Assembly: GCF_910592395.1 (NCBI RefSeq)
Contig: NC_088308.1
Location: 24,937,501-25,001,500, forward strand
Reading direction: 5' to 3'
From: Lineus longissimus
Taxonomy: Eukaryota > Nemertea > Pilidiophora > Heteronemertea > Lineidae
DNA: 64,000 nt
How positions within the stretch are numbered: the stretch's first letter is position 1; every line of letters begins with the position of its first letter. This document shows positions 11,205 through 22,446 of the stretch, piece by piece. Under the pieces are notes generated by a model that was given only the letters and a program-made list of their open reading frames with translations, ran no database searches and was not told the origin of the DNA. Made by a program: the position numbers and the translations under genes.

Positions 11205-12204
11205 CTGGAAAGGGAGAAATTAAGATGGTTAGAATAGATGCACCTTCTTCTTGTTTTACATTCAATTCATTTAGAATTTGGAGCAAAACCTGTTCTAAAG
11301 CTCTTAAACGAAGCTGTTGAAACTATATCTTGGTTTTCTTCCATTGGATATTCAAAATCCCAACCCAAACAGTGTATATAAAGGTAGGCGCACTTCAAGG
11401 GCTTGGTAGGAAACAGAGACCAGCAAGAAACATCCAACACACAAGGCAGTCAGAGGAGAAGCAATTCGTGATTTAATCTGATTAGTAATGAGCATGGTCA
11501 ATACGCTGTTATTCGTACTATCATTTCAGAGGAAATCGTGACAAAAATTGCAGCAACAAAACATCTTTGAATCCTTAGAGTCCTCAACTTGCAAGATCCT
11601 GTCCGATCATTTAGTCCCAAACTATACTATCCATCACCAACTACTACTGAATATGAAAGAGGTACCCACCAGCTAGTCTAACTTAGATATAAATCACCCT
11701 GATTCCGCCAGTGGAACTGTGTTACAAACACACATGGCAGAGAGGAAACATGCAGGTTTCTGGGGTTTGTTTGGAAGCTAAATTGTACTAAACTTACTCC
11801 AAGAAACCCACTGCAGAGACACACATAAGAGAAGCGCAATAAGGCTAAGAGGTTGGTTTTGGATTGAAGGTTACATACTCCATAAAATTTAGGGGCACAT
11901 TCAACCACACAACATTATCCCTGAGGTGACACTGTAAAGGCGCCATGCACAACATTCTGCAGACTCATCAAATGTTGAAGCAGATATAAGCAAACAACCA
12001 ATTCTCTACATAATGTCATCAGCGAGGAAAGCACTTTTGAAATGTAAAGGTAAAGTTTATCATAGTGTCACTCCTAATGAAAAGGCCAGCCAGATTTAGT
12101 TAAGGAGACACTCTTCACTTCCAAATTCCGGTCTCTAATGCCAGGCGCCTGGTGAGAAAGCTGTTTGTATCCTATATGACCAAGCTGGCGGCATCAGAAT
12201 TAAG

Positions 12205-12275
12205 AGCTACCAATAGGGCTCAAACCTTCGGTCTTCCGCCCACGAAGTGGATGCTTCAACCACAAAGCCCTCAGG
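12205..12275 (-). mobile_element. Possible second tRNA-like SINE head
   Basis: The minus strand has an A-box-like GTGGTTGAAGCATCC and, 22 bases on, a B-box-like GGTTTGAGCCC, the same spacing as in the copy at 13.6 kb. No acceptor-type end stem is evident. Probably a diverged relative. Confidence 0.35.
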
Positions 12276-12605
12276 CCACATATGTATTTATCAATTTGTC
12301 AATATCTCAAGCCTCCAGACCCCCTACGCCTAACCCTGGGCAAATATGGAAGCAGTGGTAACATGCAGCCAGCAAATGGAGTGGGACGCCTTACTATTCA
12401 TGATTACATGGGGGCAGAGTATATGACTAGCAAGAGGGTCATCACCATGTCATTCAACTGCAGATGAATGCTTTGCCAACCAAAATTATCGAAGTCTGGA
12501 AAAAACATCCATCTACAACGTGCCCAGTCAATATATGGCGAGTCTGCACACCCCCATGCTGACTACACTTTAGACCACTGTGATTGGTTAATGATGATTA
12601 CTTAC

Positions 12606-12620
12606 GCCATTCCTATCAGG
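12606..12620 (-). CDS. Very weak 15-bp microexon candidate between repeats 7 and 8
   Basis: Five codons, PDRNG, between an AG preceded by cccttccactatc... and a perfect donor gtaagt, phase 0 both sides, inside the intron between repeats 7 and 8. It would insert in frame like the known microexon one repeat earlier. Fifteen bases cannot support it without transcripts. Confidence 0.15.
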
Positions 12621-13063
12621 CTGATTAGTACGTGATAGTGGAAGGGAATACGATTATTCCGGTGTTGAAATTTCGATGAATTTCAGACACACTGTTCTAG
12701 TACAGATTGGAAACTACAAAGTTGGCCCTGTTTCTAATAAGCCACTTGAGCATTCTCCAAAAGACGTTTTTTGTTCGATCTTGCAGGTTACAACCATTTA
12801 ATATAGCAGGCTCCGCAGCATGCACTACTGACTTAACAATTCCATTCACTATTTCTCTGAACACAAACTACAAAGCAACTAGGTGCAATCAACTCACAAC
12901 ATGACCCATAGATAGAAATTCAATAAAAACTGCAAAAAAACACTTCTAACAAAAAATCTTTTTTGGCTTTGCACTGAATTTTCCTCCAACAGATCCATTC
13001 AAATTTCTATCAGATATGAGTCGGTACATTAAAACAGTCATCGGCCTCTGATGCCTGACTTAC

Positions 13064-13162
13064 CCTGGCGCGGAAGTTTGGATCTGCATTCTTCTCGATC
13101 AGTAGGGTGGCTACGTTGACGTTTCCGTAGTGGGCAGCGATGTGAAGTGGAGTAAATCCACT
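13064..13162 (-). CDS. ANK: Ankyrin exon: repeat 7
   Basis: 33 codons, residues 214-246, [18 protein letters not shown] to DPNFRAR. Acceptor gtcttttcag, donor gtaagt, phase 0. The [21 protein letters not shown] wording is that of canonical repeat 7. Confidence 0.97.
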
Positions 13163-14923
13163 CTGAAAAGACAATTTATGCAATTAGTGATGTGATAATT
13201 TCAAGCATTAGAATAACAGCTGATGACTTTTATGATATCATGACTAAGATTGTGATTAGTGACAATGATGAAAGAAATGTGTATGTCGATTTTAAGACAA
13301 TAAAGGACCACTTATACATGAACCTGGACTCTTGCCAAACATTGGCTTGGAAGTCTTGTCTTCTGATGTCAATATCACACCCTCTTTCATTGTTCCAGTG
13401 GTATTTCTCTGCCTATAATACATTTATTCAATGAATTTCTTGTATATTTCTGTCCTGCTTCAAAGCTCTTTACATTCAACCATCGCCTTATACGAAACCT
13501 CTCTAAAGAAGCACAGGAGCGCACATACAGGCTACACTTTGCCATTTCAGGCCAATTGGAAGTACAGGGTGGCACAGACAGAGTCTTAAACCAGCGACCT
13601 TTTCATCATAAATCGGATGCTCTGCCACAGTACCACGACACTTTACACAGCAAACATCATCAAACTCTGTATCAAGAATTGAAGCCTTGTAGACCATATA
13701 GATAGATGAAATAGTCAAAGTTTACTTCAATTCTGGGGCAAACAAAAAGTGCAGTGCATAGAAACAGACATTTACGGCTTAAGCACAAGACAAAATGGAG
13801 AATTACTAACATTGACGTAGGGGTGCTGTGACATAAGTGAACTGAAACATCACATGGATTCCCACATGCAAGTTTCGATATCTAGGGTCAGAAGTTGCAT
13901 GTATATGCCCCACAGGAGATGGGCATTCTGGTGTGCTCCGCAAACAAGCGATCTATAATGCTGCAATCTGCTACGTAGCCATGACAACATGACCATGATG
14001 AATGGAAACAGCCACCGATTCATCAAATCACAGTAACTGTCATAATGTCATGTCTTCGTCGCAGGTATCAGTGACTGAAATCACTCATTTGTGAAGTGCT
14101 GTGAAGCTTGGCCACTTTCACTTAGGAATAGGATTTCAAAAGTGCTACATTCCCTACATCTGATTGGATTGAAAGGTTTAAACCCTTCAAGCCAAGCGCT
14201 ATTCAAGCACCCAGTTCCATTGGATTTTTGACCCATTCATGATATTCCTGCCAAAAGCTCTAAAGGTGGGAACAGAACATTATGCAAATACTGCAGATTT
14301 TTCTACCAGACTTTATCAATTTAGTTGTTTTTTATTTTCACTGTAACTTAAAACAGCAAAACATGTACTTGTTTATTAGACAAATTACTACATAAGACAC
14401 AAGTTTTTGATGAAACAATCAGGCCAACACAAAATCATTTAACACTTAACATTCATTGGTGAAAAAAACATACAAACAGAGAGAAAAAATAGATAATTTC
14501 AGTTGCTTTACAATACTGATAGTTCAATTGCATCACAATATTGATGTGTTTCGATACAAGCAATCGAAATAGAAATAGAAACTGATCAATCTTTAACTGT
14601 TTATAGGCAGGGAAAAACAATGTGAGAAAGTGTACAGTAATTATACTGATTATCGCACTGATCAAATTAACTCCAAGCAAACAAATATTTCAATCAGCAC
14701 ATTGGATCATACAAAGAATTGATAAAGAGTAGTCTTCATTAATTCTTGATCATATCGATGAAGTAGTGCTGTAGAATAAGTTGTTTAAATGTGACAGTAT
14801 GATGAACAATAACAACGACAATACAGCTCAGAAACGAAAGAAGACAAGCTGGCTAGACAGGACAAGAGGCAGCACATGCAGACATAGATGTTAGTGTGTG
14901 TGTGATGCTATGGTTACTAGTAC
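13163..14923 (-). other. Intron between the microexon and repeat 7
   Basis: 1.76 kb; carries the tRNA-derived SINE-like element. No further exon seen. Confidence 0.7.
13410..13640 (-). mobile_element. tRNA-derived SINE-like element
   Basis: Minus-strand 13636-13569 is tRNA-like. It has a 7-bp end stem (GTGGTAC with GTGCCAC, one wobble), an A-box-like TGGCAGAGCATCC at 13627-13615 and a B-box-like GGTTTAAGACTC at 13592-13581. An unrelated body and an A/T-rich tail (AATAAATGTATTATAGG) follow down to about 13410. That layout is a SINE, not a working tRNA gene. It lies in the intron between repeat 7 and the microexon. The 3' limit is approximate. Confidence 0.6.
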
Positions 14924-14953
14924 CTTGGTCGTGTCATTAACTAAGCTCCCACT
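14924..14953 (-). CDS. ANK: Ankyrin microexon between repeats 6 and 7
   Basis: Ten codons, SGSLVNDTTK, with acceptor gccttttacag and donor gtacta, phase 0 at both ends, sitting alone in a 3.75-kb gap between repeat exons. Vertebrate ANK2 has a tiny exon at this place (MMVNRTTE, from memory), and the shared VN-x-TT core makes homology likely. It adds a loop between two repeats and is probably skipped in some transcripts; skipping leaves TSK joined directly to SGFTPLH in frame. Confidence 0.8.
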
Positions 14954-16916
14954 CTGTAAAAGGCACAAAGATGAAACAATCATATGGAGGGGTGCAGCCA
15001 CATCTTCTTTGACAGATTCACACAAAATCAGACTCAGTTATGGTTCTTCCCTAAAGCTAGGGTGACTAACATACTCTAAAGGAGGTGGAGACACAGACAT
15101 ATGAAAATTGCAAAGGAAAATCCCTTCGTGGATTCAATGATACAAACAAATCTCCGATGTTGTATGAATCTGCAGATTTGTGGTTCTAACCCATAAAACT
15201 TCATGCATGACAGGGCTCATATCAACATCGACTGTAATGATAAGTGCTTTCAGCCTTGCTGTTCAATAACTAAAATTATGAAATTTGTCCACAAGGAAAA
15301 TGTCTTTGAAAACAGCCTGATGTTGAGAAGAACCCTGTATTTGATATTAGTATCATTAAGTAGATTACATAGGCAGTTCCGAAGTAGTAAGGGCGTTTAG
15401 GGGTACCACTGACATCATAATTTGTCTTTTAGGGGTAGTGTAATTTATGCTACATTAGAGATATGGGATTCGTAGGGCTAGCTGCAGTTTCATAATGAGC
15501 ATTGTGTGAGAGGGACCTGTATGTATTTCAATTTTAAACATGAAGACCCCGCCCCGCGGTCAACTCTGAAATTGTGAAGCAGTAGTCAAGCTAATTCTTG
15601 CTTGAACTGACGATCCAAGTTCCCCAGGCTGTATTCACATATAAATTCTGCTCCACTTTGACTGAAACATAGGGGATATATTGGGTTTTATATAAAATAT
15701 CAAGGAAATTTGTCCAACTCTGGGTGAACCAGACAGGAACAAATCAGCCTGTGTACCAGTCATCACCTGCTCTAGAGGTTACTATGACAACGAGCAAGCA
15801 ATAAAGGATTAATTACTCTTTGCACTGGGGAATGGCACCGCCTGAATGCCGTGGATGTGGTAGGGAGCTCTGCAGGGAAACGCCTCCGAGTTTAAAGAAC
15901 ATGGCGAAAAAAAACGGTAGATCATATGGGCAGGATATTTCATCCAAACATCTGAAGATTGTAAGGGAGAAAATGCCTCATTTCAGCCATCATCACAATG
16001 AACACATGATATTTCATCTATATTATTTCTTGATCTGTCATTTCACATGGAAATCACAATTCGTACCTGAAAGCTTGACTTGTTATTCTGGCCTGGTCAC
16101 AAAATTTTGTCACTTGGCTACAGATTGGTCATGCAAGAGTTTATCATATTTCTGCTGATACTGAATGCCATTTTTGATAAAGGCAACAATAAAATTATCT
16201 GATCTGATTTGATTTGTATATCGGCTCCTAAATCTGTCACCTAAATCTGTAGCTATCTAAACAGCGGAGACAAACACACAGAGTGCACATTTTAGTGTAT
16301 AAAATGTTCAAAGGTGCATTCGCTTAAAACATGCTTCAAATGTTTCAAAATGGGAAAAACAAACCATGCAATAAGTCAAATGGAATGGCAAAATTTGTGC
16401 TCAGGCCAAGTATGACTATTAGTATTGGTATGAGTACTACTGAAGCTGGTGGCTGTATATGCTATCTAGGAAGCCACAATTGCTTTACATGTTGTGCAGC
16501 TATTGTACATTTGGTATCCGACATCCAGCGTTCAACACGGAGAGGCGCGGACGGAATGTGCTGCATGATGGGTCAAAGTCTTTATACAAACTGGAAAGCT
16601 GTTTGTGTTGTTAATATCGCGACTAAATCTGGCCCTAATGATCAGCATTTCGGGGTCAAAACTGGCAATATTCGGTTGTGGAATTTGACTGCATATACAT
16701 TTCATAAGAAATCGGACGACCCTGATCTTGCTGCCTAAAGTGGCATAAAACAAAATATGCACCAGCATGGGTGTCTGTTAATGATTCATTCCATGAGATT
16801 CTATTTTTTTTCTTGTTTGCCACTTTCCTCACTTTCTGTACAACAACTAATGCAGTCAAATTTCAAACCCCAAGTGTTTTCCCCAAGGCTATTACTACCA
16901 AGAATCGAAAAACTAC
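14954..16916 (-). other. Intron between repeat 6 and the microexon
   Basis: 1.96 kb. A 135-codon plus-strand open frame (16331-16738) lies here, within the length expected by chance and with no domain signature. Nothing else seen. Confidence 0.7.
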
Positions 16917-17102
16917 CTTAGATGTTACGTCGGCATTGTGTTCATTCTGTAGGAGCAGTGCCGCTGCTTTGATGTCATCCTTCTTGGCAGCAATGTGAAG
17001 TGCCGGTAGCCTGACCTTCCCACGAGTGTCATTCTCCAGTAGAACGGCAACGACCTTCTCGTGGCCCTGTTGTAGTGCGACAGCAAGAGGAGTGAATCCA
17101 TC
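16917..17102 (-). CDS. ANK: Ankyrin exon: repeats 5 and 6
   Basis: 62 codons, residues 142-203, from [18 protein letters not shown] to NADVTSK. Contains repeat 5 and the irregular repeat 6 with [14 protein letters not shown] in place of the usual TPLH start. The 186-bp length rather than 198 is a family hallmark caused by the shortened linker [12 protein letters not shown]. Acceptor gccttccag, donor gtagtt (weaker than its neighbours), phase 0. Confidence 0.97.
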
Positions 17103-17347
17103 CTGGAAGGCAAATACAAAATTTTAGCAGGGATGAGGTTGTAGTTGCAGCAGTAACAATTCAAACAAGGAAGAATAAGCTCCTTTAAAGTCACTTAACA
17201 CCGGTCTATTATATGATGCCATCGAGCCACTACCAACTTGGTCTGCCTTTCTTTCCAAGAACCTACAACTCATCTGAGGATGATAAGTTGGAACAGGGGG
17301 CTCTGTCACCCCAAGTCACAAAACGAGTAATGTTTTGTCATACTTAC

Positions 17348-17446
17348 CTCTGTGGCTAAGCTCTGGCTTGCCCCATGTGCCAGTAAAAACTTGACCACAT
17401 CAGCATGGTTCTCCTGTGCTGCCATGTACAAAGGGGTGAACCCGGT
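17348..17446 (-). CDS. ANK: Ankyrin exon: repeat 4
   Basis: 33 codons, residues 109-141, [18 protein letters not shown] to SQSLATE. Acceptor ctcatttcag and donor gtaagt, phase 0. The [11 protein letters not shown] motif is diagnostic of repeat 4 in canonical ankyrins. Confidence 0.97.
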
Positions 17447-18376
17447 CTGAAATGAGGAGAGGAAACATTGATGTTAAAACTATGCAAAACGAATATGTAA
17501 TGAATGATTTTGTCAGGCTGTGTTGCTCTGCCTCCTCTCCCGGAGTCACAGTGAACAGCCTCAGATGCCTGTAGCTCTGACTGCAGTTGATGAATATCTA
17601 CCAACTCAAGATATTCCTGAACTAAACCTATTAATGGATACTTTACATCCAATGTTAAACCTTACCCCAATGAAGCTGCCTCCCCCATCACTAAATATGT
17701 CGTAGTCCTTCAGACGCGAAAGTAAAACTGGTGCCATTTCAGACTCCATGAGTGAGTATCTTGCAAACTATGAAGTGAAATCTCCTATGACTAAACTGAG
17801 TGAAGCTGACTGTGAAATCAACACACTAATAGTGCACCATCCATCACTTGCTATATCTACATAAACTATGGCCTAGCTTCACCCAGTACCTAAACTACGA
17901 ATTTACCCCATTCAACACACTCCTTTCAATTTTGTGAAATTGCCAATGACAAAAGTCGACATTGCTGAGGTCGCTAATATGCTGAAATTTATTGGCTAGT
18001 TCACTGATTGACCATAATCGACATTCAATACTCGGTCGTAATAACGAGATCAATAGGCTATCGGTATGGTTCATCATTTAGCTATAAAAGCTGAAGTTAT
18101 TTTTGTCATGGTCTGAATGGGATACAGTGGCAGCACCCATCAGCACCTCGGAGAGAGGAGGGACCAACTACCAACTCAACAAGGTTCTTATTGATCTGAA
18201 GTTATTTGTATTATGGTCTGATGGTGCTGGGATACAGTGGCACGACACCAATAGGCGCCTTGGAGAAAGAAGGAACAAAACCAGTTTCCAACCTGTTTCC
18301 AACCAAATAGGCCTGCTATAGTGGTACTGTAATGGAATTGGTGAGCAGCATAAGTGTTGCTTGTTGTTTGGCTTAC
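17447..18376 (-). other. Intron between repeats 3 and 4
   Basis: 930 bp; contains the local duplication at 18091-18290. No exon seen. Confidence 0.75.
18091..18290. repeat. Local duplication of about 100 bp in the repeat 3-4 intron
   Basis: ctgaagttattt...atggtctga...gggatacagtggca...ctcggagagag is repeated 105 bp on with several substitutions (copies start at 18091 and 18196). Confidence 0.85.
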
Positions 18377-18475
18377 CTGTGACTGAGCATTGACCTTGGC
18401 TCCGAACTTGATCAGTGTCTTGGCAACTTCCGACTGCCCAGCCAAAGAGGCGATGTGCAGGGCGGTGTTTCCTTT
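18377..18475 (-). CDS. ANK: Ankyrin exon: repeat 3
   Basis: 33 codons, residues 76-108, [18 protein letters not shown] to VNAQSQ. Flanked by cccttttcag and gtaagc in phase 0. Canonical [14 protein letters not shown] wording of ankyrin repeat 3. The intron to its left carries a roughly 100-bp local duplication (18091-18290). Confidence 0.97.
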
Positions 18476-19748
18476 CTGAAAAGGGAAGAAGATGGTCAAA
18501 TAAGCAGGAAACAGTAACAATTAGACTAAAGGAGTTGTCGATTTGCAACTGCTGGAAAGTCCTCTTGGGCCAAGCTTATAAGATTCACATCTCTTAGAAG
18601 TATGCAACATTTGGACCAACATCAATAGTTAAATCAGAGGCCATCCCTGCAACAGATACTCATTAAAATGCCACATATCCAGCCACTTGTGTCAACATTT
18701 TTTTACTGAAGAATTAACACTATTAACCATGATACTGGTATGTTAGAGCAAATAGCTTATTATCATCAACCACCATGAATGACCTAGTTGCTTAGAGTGT
18801 AGGAGAAAATATCAAGGGTAATTTTCTCAATTCATCCATGATAGTGCAGAATTCATCAGAGATCTGGAGAATAAGCAAAACAGCAACCTGGGACTGGGAG
18901 GTCGAGATAGGGAATATCATATTTCCTAATCCATCATGACTAGAATCAATACTATTGGGTCCATTATTGACCAAGGGGTATTGGATTTGCTGACATTCTG
19001 GCACGACCCAGACACGGACATGTCTCAAAGATCTGATTTCAAAGACCATCCCAGACCTGTTGGTGAGAGGAAATTATGATATTTTCCGTATTTGTCCAGC
19101 GGTCAAGATAAAAGACAATTGTCATAAGATAGGGCATGGAATGCAAGTCCGCTGTGCTACAGACAATATGGCTCATCAGGTAATGGCTGGCTGTTGGTTT
19201 TCCGTGTTAATGGAATCTGACATAAAGTATAGAGACCAAATCTTACAGAGTACATACTTCCTGCAAGAAGGTGAAGCATTGGCAATCCCCCCCCCCCACA
19301 ATATCAGTCTGTTTCATGTTAATGAATCCTTGGCAACCACCTCCCCCACATTATTGGCCCAGTTTGAAGACATCAATGAGTGGGTGGTCATCTTTGAGGT
19401 AAATATGGATCAGTAACTTCATACTTGCTCGATATGTAATTTGATGAATGAATACATCATGTGCCTCTCACAGAATGATTAACTTCACCAGTATATAGGT
19501 TTTGCGTGGGATGATGAAAGTTGTAAGTGGTTTGACAGATAAATTAGTCATTTCTGTTTGCTTTTTATAGAAAACATTTGCTATAAACTGTTATCTGAAT
19601 CAATGCCCCACTCCATCCCATGTGCGAATGGAGAATTGCTGTATAATATATATTGTGTAAAACCAATGTCATTTATCAAAAATTCACGTTTTTGGGCAGA
19701 TTGCTCTTTGGTGATTTCGGGTCCCACGACAAGACCTCTCATACACAC
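18476..19748 (-). other. Intron between repeats 2 and 3
   Basis: 1.27 kb. Contains a C10 run at 19290 and a 118-codon plus-strand open frame without recognisable features. No exon seen. Confidence 0.7.
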
Positions 19749-19847
19749 CTTGGTAGCGGCATCAACATTGGCTCCTCGTTTCAATAATTCTGTTACAACA
19801 TGTACATGTCCTTCCTTAGAAGCTAGGTGGAGTGCATTCAGTCCATT
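19749..19847 (-). CDS. ANK: Ankyrin exon: repeat 2
   Basis: 33 codons, residues 43-75, beginning [18 protein letters not shown] and ending DAATK. Acceptor ttctttcag side at 19848 and donor gtgtgt, phase 0. Matches the second repeat of vertebrate ankyrins almost word for word ([21 protein letters not shown]), as recalled from the family. Confidence 0.97.
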
Positions 19848-22005
19848 CTGAAAGATAAATAAATAAAACATGTTATACTTGATATCACAGAGTTCTTTGG
19901 CAGCCAACTGAGTGAGGAAGTCGAAAGTATGAATATTTCACCAACAATGTTATCCACAATCTCTTGCCTAGATGAGCCAAACATGCCCAGCATACTGTCA
20001 TTACCAATTCTCTTAATTACCTGGGTTATGTTAGAACTGGGTAAATAAATGGTGAAACACAGACATGATACCCCATTTAATTGCTTATTTATACAAATGG
20101 GTTGGGTGTCCAGGAACATCGATCACTGCCACTACCAAGGGAGTCGTCAACACTTACTACAGAATTCAGCAGTTTGGCAAGGCACATGAAGGGGCATATT
20201 ATAAATTTTTGAATAATATTCAGAACAAACCATCTGATCTTTCTTCAGAAAACTTTTATATTGAGGATATGAATGATAATATTTGACCTCAGTCCTGTTG
20301 AGGCCAAACATCATAGGGGCATGATAAGACAACGCATAATCAATGGTCAAAAAAAGTTGTTACAAAATTTCACTTCAAAATGATGAATAAACATTCAATA
20401 TTTCACAACCACAATTTTACGAAGGTCTAACACCAAATGAAGCAAGGTCATTTGAAGGACAGGTAACATAGGCCTGGAGAGGAAAGGACACAAAGGTCGA
20501 CTGTTTCAAGGTCAACCTTGGTGGTCTATATATGTCATGGCAACTGTTATGCCAATTCAATGGACACTACTGCATTTTGTGCGAAAATGGCACCGAACAT
20601 AAAAAGCTTCAAATGGCTGGGACAAATTATTGGTATTGATATTCTGCTTTTGCTCGTTCGTTGTCATGCATTAACAAAGACTGGCAAAGTTAGTATTTTT
20701 CGATATCTGAGTGCCATTTTCTGGTGAAATAGACAAAGGGCAAGGGGATTCAACAAATGGGAGGAAGAGGGCAAAAATCAGGCAAACACTGACGAAACGA
20801 CTTGGCTGGGATTGGGATATAAGGCACCAAAAGCAATCATTACACATAAATTCTTTTTGGTTTGGGCAAGTCAAACCAGTCAAATCAACCTTAAGGTGTA
20901 GTTGCATGCAAAGTTCTTTGAGGAAGAAACCAGAAAGTATTCCATTTTTTCAAAATATTGCAGTTTTTATATGTAGCATGTTTTGACACAAGATTATAAC
21001 AATAATTAACATGGTGAAGGCATAGATTCTCCTAGTCTATGCTTGTCGCTTGTCGGTAAAGGTACAGTGAGAAAATCATGCTATTCCTGAAGATAGACCG
21101 TTAGATGACCACGCACCCAGAACAGAGTTTTGATTGCTATATCGTATTTCTCAAAAGAAACTCTTTGATGATTCAAAACTGATTTCCAACACAGGAGAAT
21201 AAGGCAAAGCTTCAGTCACATTGCCATACTGTACATGGATCCACCACCAAAGGGAAAGGCACCTGATTTTTACATTAGGACATGTAGGATAGGGATACCC
21301 TCTCTGATTTGTCTGAACCTACCTTATTGAAAACACCATTGATTAACTGAGTAATCTCTTCATATCGTTCCTAAATACCACAAAGTAAAACATTTTCCAA
21401 TCTACAACACAGACACTTCAATCCTGGAGGGGCAGTATACAGTCAGTTTTTTTATCAAAAATCAAATTTTCATCAGAAGCTCAATGAAGTTTTATTGACA
21501 ATTAAGGCTCCAAACTCTACTAGTCTATACTTGCCAACCAAGCAATGATTGTAACATAAGATTCCCAAAAACTTAAAATGACCCGATACACATGAAATCT
21601 CAAAGAAAAACAAGTGCTATACTATCACTATAAGCCGAGAAATGAAAAGTGCCTTAAACATAAACCATCAATTGAAGGGGGAAACTGTCGAAGTGTGGGT
21701 GATTAGAGAAAACTACTAGTAACTCTCCCCATGCAAGGGCTGTGCAGTATACAAATCAACCAAAACTCATCCCGCAGTTTTCAAGCATTTTGAACTTCAA
21801 ATTAACTCATGTAGGATATATTATACAGTCCAACCTAAAGTATAGGTTAAGACCACCACTGAAGAGCTTGATGAGGAACTGACAGGGTTTTATTTCATCA
21901 AATTCACAGTCCAACAGTTGTCATTTTTACAAATAGGATGAGTTTTGAATGATTCTCAAAAAAATTCCGAAATCTGTTTTTTCCATTTCCATGTATGTTA
22001 CTTAC
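19848..22005 (-). other. Intron between repeats 1 and 2
   Basis: 2.16 kb. Holds the 48-bp cassette candidate at 21323-21370. A weak ATG-to-donor block at 20158 (MCLAKLLNSV then gtaagt, phase 0) could start a form lacking repeat 1 but has no other support. Confidence 0.7.
21323..21370 (-). CDS. Candidate 48-bp cassette exon between repeats 1 and 2
   Basis: A 16-codon open stretch (ERYEEITQLINGVFNK) between an acceptor (tttgtggtatttag) and a good donor (gtaggt), in phase 0 at both ends. It would therefore insert without breaking the frame between DINTSNA and NGLNALH. I know of no equivalent in vertebrate ankyrins. The short length means the open frame is weak evidence by itself; the case rests on the paired splice sites and symmetric phase. 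Could be a chance match. Confidence 0.4.
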
Positions 22006-22107
22006 TGCGTTACTTGTGTTTATATCCGTACTCCCTTTCAAGTATTCCAAAACCTTATCCAGGTTTCCTGCTCTTGCAGCCCGGAGAAAACTGGCATTGC
22101 CATCACT
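22006..22107 (-). CDS. ANK: Ankyrin exon: repeat 1
   Basis: 34 codons, residues 9-42 of the short isoform, starting [20 protein letters not shown] and ending DINTSNA. Acceptor tctctttgcag and donor gtaagt, both in phase 0. Repeat 1 of ankyrins is atypical: it lacks the TPLH turn and has the [13 protein letters not shown] helix instead, as here. All candidate 5' exons would splice to this exon. Confidence 0.96.
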
Positions 22108-22446
22108 CTGCAAAGAGAAATAGATCAACATCATAGCAATGTGGTTCAAATTGGGAGGAGGGGTGAACGTATAGGATGAAGTGTTATAAATGCAGCTGAA
22201 ACCTGAAGAAGACATTGCAGCAATATCTACAGACAAAAAGAGTTAATTGTATTGGTAAACAGTGCCGCCCTCGGCATGGTCCCACAAAGTTTGCAGGAGG
22301 AAATATGAGGCGACAAACCCGGGTTCAGGGTGAGCAGAATGGGTGATCGTTAGTCCCCTTGCATGCAACACAAGGTTGCTGAGCCAAAGAGACTGGCTTG
22401 AAGAGGCCAACCAAACACCAAAAAGATCATTCAAACGACAGCTTAC

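Larger units (their letters stand above)
11205..13063 (-). other. Intron between repeats 7 and 8
   Basis: 1.86 kb. Contains the second tRNA-like copy, the 15-bp microexon candidate, and a 13-bp block at 11807-11819 with good splice signals that would break the frame. Confidence 0.7.

Noticed and set aside
10897-11223. 108-codon plus-strand frame, and similar plus-strand frames at 8113-8360 and 9414-9713
   Set aside because: Antisense shadows of the ankyrin exons.
11807-11819. 13-bp block between a strong acceptor and gtaagt, with a SGFLG reading resembling a repeat start
   Set aside because: Length not a multiple of three would shift the repeat frame; similarity to a repeat start is only a few residues.
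13569-13636. tRNA-like fold on the minus strand
   Set aside because: Degenerate boxes and an attached body make it a SINE head, not a functional tRNA gene.
16331-16738. 135-codon plus-strand open frame
   Set aside because: Within the length expected by chance in 64 kb; no domain, no neighbours, lies in an ankyrin intron.
19060-19416. 118-codon plus-strand open frame
   Set aside because: No recognisable motif, contains a C10 run, lies in an intron; chance length.
20158-20187. Block MCLAKLLNSV followed by gtaagt in the repeat 1-2 intron
   Set aside because: Would remove repeat 1; no promoter or conservation evidence.
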